In this document: positions 48,494-56,546 of the stretch, piece by piece
Numbering within the stretch: position 1 is the stretch's first letter
Layout: each line of letters begins with the position of its first letter
Assembly: GCA_965214975.1 (NCBI GenBank)
Contig: OZ244055.1
Location: 744,001 to 808,000 of the forward strand
Length of the DNA: 64,000 bases
From: JAJEBT01 sp965214975
GTDB lineage: Bacteria; Pseudomonadota; Alphaproteobacteria; MPNO01; UBA830
Reading direction: 5' to 3'
The notes under the pieces: model-generated
Told to the model about the DNA's origin: nothing
Databases searched by the model: none
What the model saw: the letters and a program-made list of their open reading frames with translations, nothing else
Translations under genes and position numbers: made by a program

Positions 48494-50012
48494 TCCTGGC
48501 GGTTGCGGGGCATGTACGACTCGGCCACGTCCGCGATGCGGACCCAGTCGACATTCCGGCCGCGCCAGACCCTGCGGGCTCTCTCGAGGAACCACTCGTC
48601 CTCCCTGTCCCAGGTGTGGTCCCTGCCGTGCCGGACCAGCACGAACCCGGTGCCGTGCGTCCGGTAGACCCGGCGGTGGCCGCCCCGGAGAACTTTCTCG
48701 TACAGTTCCCGGTCCGCCGAGCGGGGGATGCACGGAAACCCGCCAACCCGGTCGAGAGCCTTCCGCGACACCAGCATGGCACCGCCGGCACCAAACCTGC
48801 CGTACTCCTCGGAGGACTCCGAGCGAAGCTGAACGGTCACGTTCGATGCCGCCAGATACGCGAACTCCAGCCTCTTTCCCACCAGCCGCGCCTGCGAGTA
48901 TTCCTGCGCCAGCACCAGATCCCACAGATGCTCGCGGCCGTACGCGTCGTCGTCGTCCATCCTCGCCAGGAGCGTCCCGCCCGCCGCCGCCGCCATGTCG
49001 TTCAGCATCACGCCGAGCGGCCGTCCGGAACCGGCGCGCACCACGGTCGCGGGCATCCGCAGGTCGGCGAGGCACCGGTCGACATCGGCGAAGCCGTCGC
49101 CGTGCAGGCCCAGAACCAGTTCCGCCCGGGGATAGGTCTGCCGCGCCACCCCCGCCAGCGCGTGCCGCAGCAGCGCCGGGCGCCTGGTCGGCAGCAGCAC
49201 CGACACCAGGGGCGGCGGCGGGGGCTCGACCCCCGCCTGCGCGCAGAGCTGGCGGGCCCGGGCGCGCAGCGAATGCTCCCGCAGCGCGGCCCTACGGAGC
49301 CGGATGCCGAGCGCCTCGCGCGCCGCGGGGTCGGGGCCCGGCGGCGCGCCGGCCATCAGGCCGTAGAGCTCGGCGCCCAGCAGCGCCTCCATGTGCGGCG
49401 CCCCGTCCGCGAGATGCACGACCGCCCCGAGCGCGGCCAGGCGAACCAGGGCGGCCGCGCGCGCGGTCGCGTCGGGATGGAAGGCCGCGACGTCCTCCAC
49501 GTGATGCAGGGAGCGGATGCGGTCCCCGTCGGCGGCACGGACGACGCGGTCGGCCCGGACGCCGGCCGGCAGCAGTTCCCGCGGCCCCAGCGCCCCCACC
49601 GTTCTCTCGACGTCGCGCGGCCAGCCGACCGGGTTGTGCCGCAGCGGGTCGAGGGCGGGAACCGACAGCAGCGGCGGCGCCTCGGCGAGGACGACCGCCG
49701 GGACCGCCGCGCCCGCCGCCCCGGCCGCGGTGTCGGCCACCGCCACGTCGACGTGCCGCCCGGCCGTGGTCCGCGCTCCCCCCCCCCCGAGGCTTTGAAC
49801 ACGGCCCGCGACCGGGCGCCCAGCGCGGCGATCTCCACGCCCAGCGGATACCCGGCCCGGAAGCGCCCGAACGCCCACCGCGGAACCGCGCCTCCGAACC
49901 ACCGGACGAACCGCCATGCCGCGCCGGGACCGTCGATCAGCCGCAGCTCGTCCTTGATCAGCCGCAACTCGACCTGGATCGCCCGGGCCATGACCACGTC
50001 ACGAAATTGCAT
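48454..50012 (-). CDS. Family 2 glycosyltransferase, interrupted at an 11-base G tract
   Basis: The gene reads in two frames. From ATG 50012 the first 78 codons give MQFRDVVMARAIQVELRLIK with GAVPRWAFGRFRAGYPLGVE. After a run of eleven G (plus-strand C at 49778-49788) the frame is wrong; the correct continuation is ARTTAGRHVDVAVADTAAG and onward to the stop at 48454. Nine or twelve G would restore a protein of about 519 residues. The C-terminal 230 residues are a GT-A glycosyltransferase: LVSVLLPTRRPALLRHAL, TYPRAELVLGLHGDG, LLARMDDDDAYG with the DxD motif, and RFGAGGAMLVSRKALDRVGG. It would transfer a sugar to a surface glycan. The homopolymer could be a phase-variation switch or a sequencing error. 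Confidence 0.75.
49778..49788. repeat. 11-base homopolymer (G in coding strand)
   Basis: Eleven consecutive C on the plus strand, the longest single-base run in the window, lies inside the glycosyltransferase reading frame at about codon 79. Its length decides the frame: 9 or 12 gives the full protein, 11 does not. Confidence 0.9.
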
Positions 50013-50682
50013 GGAAGCGGCATCGACCAGGGCGGCGCCGGGGAATGGCGACGAACATCTCTACTGTCCCCGGGTTTCCCGGCGACCAAGATCGCGACCG
50101 GGGAGTCCGCCGCATCCGGCGCCATCGGAAAACGCCGTGCCCGTCGTTTCCCGTTCGCCGTCGGTCGAAGCGCTCTCGTGTCGCCCCGCGCATCGCGCAT
50201 GCTGCCAGCGGGCGGTCCCGGTCCGGGACATGACGACCTTCCATGGTGCCGGACTTCTACCGATGAAGAGACATCGCGTCGAGACCGCCCCGGCCACTCG
50301 CAAATTCCGCGTTCGAGGCAACTTCCCAGGTCCGGTTTCGCCGAGCGTCGGAAGGCGGGGGCTCGGGTGATGCGGGCCGGCGCCGGCGGATTTTCGGAGG
50401 CGCGGCTCCGGGAGCGGTCGCAGCGGCTCGGGACACGCCGGGGTTTCGAGGACGTTCCGGTCCCGCTTCCGGGCGGTGGCGATGACGGAGCGCAGGCTGG
50501 CGAAGCCGCGGGCGCCCGGAATGGGCTGACACGATCCCCGGTCCTTCTCCCGGCCTCTCCCCGCCAGCGGAACGAAGGGATTCTCCGCGGTCCGCATTCG
50601 CCGGTTGCCGACCGCTGTCCCCCATGCCGCCGCGCCGTTTCCCGAACCGTCCCCGTCCGTCGCGACGCGCGGCGCCTCGATG
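50013..50682. other. Intergenic region with mobile-element remnant, 670 bp
   Basis: Between the glycosyltransferase start and the TauD-like gene, both leftward. The right part (50331-50515 and perhaps up to 50620) reads like the end of a transposase gene in leftward direction: NPFVPLAGRGREKDRG, GARGFASLRSVIATARKRDRN, VLETPACPEPLRPLPEPRL. The left part, 50013-50330, has no recognisable content apart from the expected glycosyltransferase promoter. Confidence 0.5.
50331..50515. repeat. Inverted repeat, right arm (185 bp), transposase 3'-end-like
   Basis: This is the mirror copy of 48310-48493. In the leftward direction the frame is intact and reads GFASLRSVIATARKRDRNVL, then ETPACPEPLRPLPEPRLR, which resembles the C-terminal end of IS66-type transposases. 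The two arms point toward each other and enclose the glycosyltransferase gene. Confidence 0.75.
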
Positions 50683-51549
50683 TCAGCGCCCGTCAAGCAC
50701 GGTCGTGCGGTGGATGAGCCGGATGTCGGGATACGCGTAGCCGCCGGTCGCCCGGTGGTTGACGCAGCGGTTGTCCCACATCAGCAGGTCGCCTTCCTTC
50801 CAGACATGCCGGTAGCGGAACCTGGGGGCCGCCGAGTGCTTCACGAGCATGTCGAGCAACTCGTTCCCCTCGGCGTCGGCGACCCCGGCCAGGCGGTAGG
50901 TGAAGCGCGGCGAGCAGTACAGGGACACGCGTCCGGTCTCCGGGTGAACCTTGGCGAGCGGGTGCTCGACGTCCGGGTTCTCCCGTTCCTGCCGGACGTA
51001 GAACCCGGCCGCGTCCTCGCGTTCGCCCGAGATCGGGGCCCTCTTGTTCTTGAGCTTGCTGATGGAGTTGACGCCGCGGAGCGGCGCGATGCGCCGCTTG
51101 GTCTCGTCCGGCAGCGTCGCGTAGGCAAGGTACTGGTTCGTGAAATCGGTCGCGCCGCCCCGGGACGGGTTTCTGAGCGAGCGGAGTATCGTGCACTTGG
51201 CGGGGCGGGGCTTGAACTGCAGGTCGCTGTGCCAGACGTCTCCCGCGTCCACGACGCCGACGTGCCTGCCCTCGTCGTCGAGGTCGTTGGACAGGACGAG
51301 GATCTCCTCGTTTCCCTCGAGCGCGTAGCGGGAGTTGTCGTGGACCACGACCTGCCCGAACAGCCGCGAGAACGCGACCTGCTGTTCCGGCGTCAGGAAC
51401 TGGCTGCGGAAGCACAGAACCTGGTGCTCGAGCAGCGCCGCGTTGACGCGCCGGAACGTCTCGTCGTCCAGCGGCCGGGCAAGATCGAGGTCGACGACCT
51501 CGGCGGCCATGACCCTGCCCAGCGACCTGATCCGGAATTCCTCGGGCAT
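50683..51549 (-). CDS. TauD/TfdA-family Fe(II)/2-oxoglutarate dioxygenase
   Basis: The 288-residue protein has the iron-binding HxD of TauD enzymes (WHSDLQF, His107 and Asp109) and the distal histidine in VNHRATGGY at 265, with Arg in DIRLIHR for 2-oxoglutarate. These enzymes hydroxylate or cleave sulfonates, phenoxyacetates or similar compounds, releasing succinate and CO2. The substrate is unknown; proximity to an SDR gene 21 bases upstream suggests that the oxidised product is further reduced or oxidised. Start at ATG 51549 gives MPEEFRIRSLGRVMAAEVVDLDLARPLD, matching the family N-terminus. It is the last gene of this leftward run. Confidence 0.9.
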   Translation of the reverse strand: MPEEFRIRSLGRVMAAEVVDLDLARPLDDETFRRVNAALLEHQVLCFRSQFLTPEQQVAFSRLFGQVVVHDNSRYALEGNEEILVLSNDLDDEGRHVGVVDAGDVWHSDLQFKPRPAKCTILRSLRNPSRGGATDFTNQYLAYATLPDETKRRIAPLRGVNSISKLKNKRAPISGEREDAAGFYVRQERENPDVEHPLAKVHPETGRVSLYCSPRFTYRLAGVADAEGNELLDMLVKHSAAPRFRYRHVWKEGDLLMWDNRCVNHRATGGYAYPDIRLIHRTTVLDGR

Positions 51550-51570
51550 GGCTTCGCGAAACGCGGGTTC

Positions 51571-52332
51571 CTACGACATGACGGTGCCGCCGTCGACGGC
51601 GATCGTCTGTCCGGTGACGAACCCGCTGGCGTCGGAAACCAGCCACATCACGGTTCCGACGATGTCCCGCGGGTCCGGGTTGCGTCGAAGACACTGGTCG
51701 TTCCTGATCACCTCGAGCGCGGTGCCCGCCTTCTCGCCGAAGAACTCGGAGGTTCCCTCGGTGACCACGGCGGTCGGGGCGATCGCGTTGACCCGTATCT
51801 CGTCGCGGCCGAGCTCCCGCGCGAGCGCGCGCGTCAGGCCGATGACCGCCGCCTTCGAGGTCGTGTAGTGGAGGGCGAACGGCAGGCCGTAGGTCGCCGC
51901 CAGGGAGGCGACGTTGACGACGGACCCCCCGCCGGCCTTGCGGAGCAGCGGAACCACCGCCTTGCAGCAGTTCCACACGCCCTTGACGTTGACGTTCATG
52001 GCGCGGTCCCATTCGGCCTCGTCGAGCCGGTCGAAACGGCCGCCGGTGAGCGCGCCGTACAGCGCGGCGTTGTTGATCAGCGCGTGCGCGCCGCCGAACG
52101 TCTCCTCCGCGCCGGTCGCCAGCGCCTCGACGGTCCCGATGTCGGTGACGTCGAGCGCAGCCTCCAGGGCCCTGCCTCCCGCCGCCTCGATGCGGCCGAC
52201 GGTCTCGCCGCAGTCGAGAACGTCGCCGACGACGACCGACGCGCCGAGGCGCGCCGCCTCGACGGCATAGGCCTGGCCGAGACCGCGTGCGGCGCCGGTC
52301 ACGATGACGACCTTGTCTTGGAGCATGGGCAT
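51571..52332 (-). CDS. Short-chain dehydrogenase/reductase
   Basis: The 253-residue classic SDR has the nucleotide site VIVTGAARGLGQAYAVEAARLG at 9-30, the NNAALYG strand near 88-94, the catalytic serine in VVNVASLAATYG, and YTTSKAA near 156-162 with Tyr and Lys in place. The C-terminal ASGFVTGQTIAVDGGTVMS is typical. It oxidises or reduces an alcohol/ketone with NAD(P). Substrate unknown. It lies directly upstream of the TauD-like gene and 4 bases downstream of the DUF2786-like gene. Confidence 0.92.
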   Translation of the reverse strand: MPMLQDKVVIVTGAARGLGQAYAVEAARLGASVVVGDVLDCGETVGRIEAAGGRALEAALDVTDIGTVEALATGAEETFGGAHALINNAALYGALTGGRFDRLDEAEWDRAMNVNVKGVWNCCKAVVPLLRKAGGGSVVNVASLAATYGLPFALHYTTSKAAVIGLTRALARELGRDEIRVNAIAPTAVVTEGTSEFFGEKAGTALEVIRNDQCLRRNPDPRDIVGTVMWLVSDASGFVTGQTIAVDGGTVMS

Positions 52333-52336
52333 TCCC

Positions 52337-52900
52337 TTACGGCAGGTTCGCGGATCCGCCCCGCATGCGGAGCTTCAGCCCGGCGACCGACCACAGGTCC
52401 AGCCCGGAGATCGACGCGATCTCGGCAAGCGAGAGACGGGTCTCCTCGATCAGCACCCGGGCATGCGAGGCCGGGGAGCGGCGGCGCGTGTTGGGACGCC
52501 AGGCGGGCGGCTTGCGGTTCCGCTCGGGCCGGCCGTCCTCCCGGTCGAGTCCCCGGGCGTGGGCGGCCGCCAGAGCCTCCTCGTGACGCCGCTTCTCCCG
52601 GGCCTGGCGCGCTTCCGCATCCATGAAGAAACGCGCCGTCCGCGCCCGGCTTCGGTGGACGCCGGAGCGGAAGATCCCGGACGCGTCCGGCGAGGGCTTC
52701 GGCGGACGCGGCGCGGCGGAAGGCGCCTGGTACGCCTCGCCGCCCGAGCGGGCGGCCTCTTCGAGGGTAAGACCGGCACGGGCCGCCATGCGGGTGGCCG
52801 CGGCGAGCGCGTTCCGGCGCTCTCCGGTGTACGGGCTTTCCTTGGCGACGAGGAGCAGGAGGCGGAAACGCTCCCTTTCCCGTTCGGTCATCCCGTTCAC
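52337..52900 (-). CDS. DUF2786-like hypothetical protein
   Basis: The 187-residue protein begins with a helical domain like DUF2786 (ERFRLLLLVAKESPYTGERR, then NALAAATRMAARAGLTLEEAARSG, residues 9-55). A charged, proline-rich linker follows. The C-terminal 35 residues, ARVLIEETRLSLAEIASISGLDLWSVAGLKLRMR, look like a helix-turn-helix. That makes a DNA-binding or regulatory role plausible but unproven. It is between the MetE-core gene (47 bases away) and the SDR gene (4 bases), on the same strand. I do not know a functional name. Confidence 0.6.
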   Translation of the reverse strand: MNGMTERERERFRLLLLVAKESPYTGERRNALAAATRMAARAGLTLEEAARSGGEAYQAPSAAPRPPKPSPDASGIFRSGVHRSRARTARFFMDAEARQAREKRRHEEALAAAHARGLDREDGRPERNRKPPAWRPNTRRRSPASHARVLIEETRLSLAEIASISGLDLWSVAGLKLRMRGGSANLP

Positions 52901-52946
52901 GGCCCTTTCCCCGGGTTTCGGGCCCCGCCCGCCGCCTCGCGCGGAC

Positions 52947-53987
52947 TCACGGCCGATCCTCGAGCTCGCCGCGGACCAGCGCGGCTCCGTCGCACATGGC
53001 CTTGAGCTTGGCGAAGGCGACCTCCCGGGAAAGGTATTTCATGCCGCAGTCGGGGGCAACGACGATTCTGTCCGCCTCCACGTGGTCGAGCGCGCGGCGA
53101 ATGCGCCCGGCAACCGTTTCCGGCGTCTCGATTTCCGCGGTGCCGAGATCGATCACGCCGAGGATGACCCTCTTTCCGGCCAGGCTGTCGAGCACGGAAA
53201 GATCGAGGCCGGACTGCGCCGTCTCGATCGATATCTGGTCGGCCGCGCAGGCCGCGAGCTCCGGCAGGAACGAATAGCCTTCCGGCCGGTCGTGCACGAC
53301 ATGGGCGTAGCCGAAGCAGAGATGAACCGCGGTTTCTCCCCGCACCCCCTCGAGAGCGCGGTCGATCGCGCGCACGGCGTAGTCGCGGGCGATGTCGGGG
53401 CGCGCCTGCATGTAGGGTTCGTCGAGCTGCACCACGTCGGCGCCCGCCGCGAACAGGTCATGCACCTCCTCGTTCACGGCCGCCGCGTAGTCCATCGCCG
53501 CGGCCTCGTCGTCCGGATAGTGGTCGTTCTGCGCCTGCTGGGTCATGGTGAAGGGGCCCGGCAGGGTGATCTTGATCCGGCGGTCGGTGCTGGCGCGGAG
53601 GAACTTGACGTCGTCGACCTCGATCGGGCGCTCGCGGCGGATGGGGCCGGAGATCCGCGGCACCGGATTGGGATGTCCCGTGCGGTCGATGGCGGTTCCC
53701 GGATTCGCGACGTCGATGCCGCCGAGGGCGGTGGCGAGGCGGTTGGAGTAGCTTTCGCGCCGGATCTCCCCGTCCGAGACGATGTCGACTCCGGCGCGCT
53801 CCTGATCGCGAATGGCGAGAAGGGTGGCGTCGTTCTGCGCCTGTTCGAGAAACTCGGGCGCGACGCGCCAGATCTCCCGCGCCCGGACGCGCGGAGGCAG
53901 ACGGCCCCGCAGGTTGTCGCGGTCGACGAGCCAGTCCGGCTGCACGTAGCTGCCGACCACCGTGGTCGGCAGGAGCTCCTTCGTCAC
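52947..53987 (-). CDS. MetE-core protein, copy 2
   Basis: The 346-residue protein is again only the catalytic barrel of cobalamin-independent methionine synthase: TVVGSYVQPDWLVD at the start, GVDIVSDGEIRRESYSNR, TLPGPFTMTQQAQNDHY, DVVQLDEPYMQARPD, the zinc ligands His and Cys in VHLCFGYAH near 220, and Cys in APDCGMKYLSREVA near 315. It could methylate homocysteine from an alternative methyl donor. The copy at 40283 is only distantly similar. GTG 53987 overlaps the hisI stop by 4 bases, so it is coupled to folE-hisI, hinting at one-carbon or folate-linked metabolism. Confidence 0.85.
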   Translation of the reverse strand: MTKELLPTTVVGSYVQPDWLVDRDNLRGRLPPRVRAREIWRVAPEFLEQAQNDATLLAIRDQERAGVDIVSDGEIRRESYSNRLATALGGIDVANPGTAIDRTGHPNPVPRISGPIRRERPIEVDDVKFLRASTDRRIKITLPGPFTMTQQAQNDHYPDDEAAAMDYAAAVNEEVHDLFAAGADVVQLDEPYMQARPDIARDYAVRAIDRALEGVRGETAVHLCFGYAHVVHDRPEGYSFLPELAACAADQISIETAQSGLDLSVLDSLAGKRVILGVIDLGTAEIETPETVAGRIRRALDHVEADRIVVAPDCGMKYLSREVAFAKLKAMCDGAALVRGELEDRP

Positions 53988-54424
53988 CTCGCCACCTTTT
54001 CCGTCTCCTCGAACCGGAGGCGGATGCCGTCGTCGCCGGACTTCCGCAGCGACCGGAAAAAGCACGAGCGGTAGCCGACGTGGCAGGCGCCGGGCCGCCG
54101 GGGCCGGACGCGCAGAAGAAGCGTGTCCTGGTCGCAGTCGACGCGGATCTCGACGATCCGCTGGATCTGGCCGCTGGTGGCGCCCTTGTGCCAGAGCTCG
54201 TTCCGCCTGCGGCTCCAGTACCACGCCTCGCCGCTGTCGAGCGTGCGTTCCAGCGCCTCGGCGTTCATCCAGGCGGCCATGAGCGGCTCTCCGGAATCCG
54301 CATCGACCGCGATGGCAGAAACCAGCCCGTCGGCGTTGAAACGCGGGGCGAACGTCTCGCCCTGCTCGAGCTCGGTCCGCTCGAGCGCGTCGCCCGACGG
54401 AAACCTGCGGTCGCGGTCCGCCAC
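53984..54424 (-). CDS. hisI: Phosphoribosyl-AMP cyclohydrolase
   Basis: HisI opens the purine ring of phosphoribosyl-AMP, the third step of histidine synthesis. The 146-residue protein has DADSGEPLMAAWMNAEALERTL near 42-63, AWYWSRRRNELWHKGATSGQ near 67-86 and the zinc-binding VDCDQDTLLLRV and CHVGYRSCFFR near 96-125. The HisE domain is absent. GTG 54424 lies two bases after the folE stop, so translation is coupled. The folE-hisI pairing outside the his operon occurs in other alphaproteobacteria. Confidence 0.93.
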   Translation of the reverse strand: MADRDRRFPSGDALERTELEQGETFAPRFNADGLVSAIAVDADSGEPLMAAWMNAEALERTLDSGEAWYWSRRRNELWHKGATSGQIQRIVEIRVDCDQDTLLLRVRPRRPGACHVGYRSCFFRSLRKSGDDGIRLRFEETEKVAR

Positions 54425-54426
54425 GG

Positions 54427-55023
54427 TCAGCCCTTCCGGATCATGGCCAGGAACTCGCGCCGCGTCGAGGGATCGTCGCGAAAGGCGCCGAGCATGTGGC
54501 TGGTCACGGTGTCGGATCCGGGTTTGCGGACGCCGCGGGTTGTCATGCACTGGTGGCTGGCCTCGATGGCCACGGCCACCCCCTGGGGACGCAGGACCCG
54601 ATCGATGGTGGTGGCGATGTCGACGGTCATCTTTTCCTGGATCTGCAGGCGCTTGGCGAAGATCTCCACGACCCGGGCGAGCTTGCTGATCCCGACCACG
54701 CGGCTGTTGGGTATGTAGGCGACATGCGCGCGGCCGATGATCGGCACCATGTGGTGCTCGCAGTGCGATTCCACCACGATGTCGCGGATCAGGACCATTT
54801 CGTCGTACCCGCCGGTTTCCTCGAAGGTCAGCCGCAGCACTTCCTCGGGATCGAGTTCGTAGCCGCGGAAGAACTCGCGGTAGGCGCGGACAACCCGGGC
54901 CGGTGTGTTCCGGAGACCCTCGCGTTCGGGATCGTCGCCCGCCCACCGGATGAGCGTGCGCACGGCCTCCTCGGCCTGTTCCCGGGTCGCTTCCGGAACG
55001 CCTTTCTCGACGATCATGTCCAT
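54427..55023 (-). CDS. folE: GTP cyclohydrolase I
   Basis: FolE makes dihydroneopterin triphosphate from GTP, the first step of folate synthesis. The 198-residue protein has the zinc site ESHCEHHMVPIIGRAHVAYIP (Cys88, His91) and the third ligand in EASHQCMTTRGV near 155-166, plus SKLARVVEIFAKRLQIQE and the C-terminal FRDDPSTRREFL. ATG 55023 (MDMIVEKG) was chosen; a second ATG six bases later is possible. It is first in the folE-hisI-MetE-core run. Confidence 0.95.
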   Translation of the reverse strand: MDMIVEKGVPEATREQAEEAVRTLIRWAGDDPEREGLRNTPARVVRAYREFFRGYELDPEEVLRLTFEETGGYDEMVLIRDIVVESHCEHHMVPIIGRAHVAYIPNSRVVGISKLARVVEIFAKRLQIQEKMTVDIATTIDRVLRPQGVAVAIEASHQCMTTRGVRKPGSDTVTSHMLGAFRDDPSTRREFLAMIRKG

Positions 55024-55123
55024 CGCGCTTGCCTTTCGTTCCCATGATGGTCGGTTCCCCCCGCGAAAACAAGGGAAGACGCGGGAAGAGGGAACCGTGG
55101 CCGGTTCCGGCCGCGGGTCCGGG

Positions 55124-56392
55124 TCATCTCCCGGCGCGGACGAGGGGCAGGGCGCGGAGCCCCCGCAGGAGCACGCCCGGCCGGAACTCCGGATCGTCCG
55201 CGCCGAGCGCGATCCCGGGAAAGCGTTCCAGCGTCTCCTCGAGGACGATCCGCGTCTCGAGGCGCGCGAGCGGGGCCCCGAGACAATGATGGATGCCTCT
55301 TCCGAACGACAGATGGCTCTCGCCGTTCCGTCCGACATCGAGCCTGTCGGGGTCGCCGAACGCCTCCGGGTCGCGGTTGGCCGCGCCGAGGAGGAGCAGG
55401 ACCGTCTGGCGCCGCTCGATCCGGACCCCGCCGATCTCGCGGTCCGCGAGCGCGTGCCGGACGTCCATCTGGATCGGCGAATCATAGCGCAGCAGCTCGT
55501 CCACCGCGGAGGGGATCAGGGCCGGTTCGTCCCGCAGCCGCGCCATCTGGTCCGGGTTGCGCAGAAGGGCCAGCAGGCCGTTGCCGATCAGGTTGGTCGT
55601 GGTCTCGTTGCCGGCGACAAGGAGAAGGCGGAGCATGTTCAGCATCTCGCGCTCGCTCAGGCGTTCGCCCTCCTCCTCGACATGGGCGAGGGCGCTTATG
55701 ATGTCGTCCCGCGGTTCGGCCCGCCGTTGCGCGATGATCCCCCGGAAATAGCCGTCGAACTCCGCGCTCGCCCGCTCGGCGACCCGGCGTTCGCGAACCT
55801 CGATCAGCGGCTCGAGAAGGCGGGCCCGCTGCGCCGACCAGACCCTGAACCGGGGGTGGTCTTCCGGAGGCACTCCCAGCATCCGGGCGATCACCGTCAC
55901 CGGCAAGGGCCCCGCCACCGCCCGCATGAAGTCGAACGCGCCGGAGTCCCCGATGCCGTCCAGCAGCGTTCTCGTCGTGCCGCGGATGCCGGGCTCGAGA
56001 GCGTTGACGGCCTTCAGCGTGAAGGCCTTGTTGACGAGGGTCCGCAGGCGCCTGTGGTCCGGCGGATCCAGGAACAGCATCGTGAATTCCCCGGGCGGCG
56101 GCAGGGTGGCGCGCTGGCGGCGCGACAGGTTGCCGTTGCGCGGGTCGTTGCTGAAATTCCGGTGATCGCGGAGCACCGCGTCGACGTCCGCGTAGCGCGT
56201 GAGCATCCAGGCGTTCAGGAGACGGCTGCGGTGCACCGGATCCCGGGCGCGCATGTCCGCGTAGAGAGGGTAGGGGTTCCGCGCGAGGCGCGCCGCGAAC
56301 GGGTTGTAGGCCACGCCGCCCCCCAGGCGTTCCCTGGCAAGCAGCGTCTCGGCGAGGGCGGAGCGGAGCCGCAGGCGTGCCGTTCTTGCCAT
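55124..56392 (-). CDS. Cytochrome P450
   Basis: The 422-residue protein is a soluble bacterial P450 of the CYP107/CYP153-like type. Visible are the I-helix RLLLVAGNETTTNLIGNG near 250-267 (AGxET), the ExxR pair in VDELLRYDSPIQ, and the heme loop HLSFGRGIHHCLGAPLARLE with the thiolate cysteine near 372. It hydroxylates an unknown substrate with electrons from a ferredoxin; no ferredoxin gene is adjacent. ATG 56392 gives a short arginine-rich head before AYNPFAARLARNPYPLYADMRA. It is divergent from the molybdoenzyme gene, with 154 bp between the starts. Confidence 0.93.
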   Translation of the reverse strand: MARTARLRLRSALAETLLARERLGGGVAYNPFAARLARNPYPLYADMRARDPVHRSRLLNAWMLTRYADVDAVLRDHRNFSNDPRNGNLSRRQRATLPPPGEFTMLFLDPPDHRRLRTLVNKAFTLKAVNALEPGIRGTTRTLLDGIGDSGAFDFMRAVAGPLPVTVIARMLGVPPEDHPRFRVWSAQRARLLEPLIEVRERRVAERASAEFDGYFRGIIAQRRAEPRDDIISALAHVEEEGERLSEREMLNMLRLLLVAGNETTTNLIGNGLLALLRNPDQMARLRDEPALIPSAVDELLRYDSPIQMDVRHALADREIGGVRIERRQTVLLLLGAANRDPEAFGDPDRLDVGRNGESHLSFGRGIHHCLGAPLARLETRIVLEETLERFPGIALGADDPEFRPGVLLRGLRALPLVRAGR

Positions 56393-56546
56393 GACCGTTT
56401 CCCGTCGCCCCGGAGAGGATCGCGGGCCGCGAGGCCGCGCCCGCCATCCTATCAGCGGAACGCCCGGATTGCGCGGCGTCCGCGGCGTTCAACCGGCCGC
56501 GGTTCTCTGCTACCCTGCGCCGGAGCACGGGCATCCGGGGTGCGCG

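Noticed and set aside
47616..50717. A 1,033-residue rightward open frame across dctM, the glycosyltransferase region and beyond
   Set aside because: Translation is arginine/proline-rich and antisense to the glycosyltransferase; the only meaningful parts are shadows of dctM and of the inverted repeat.
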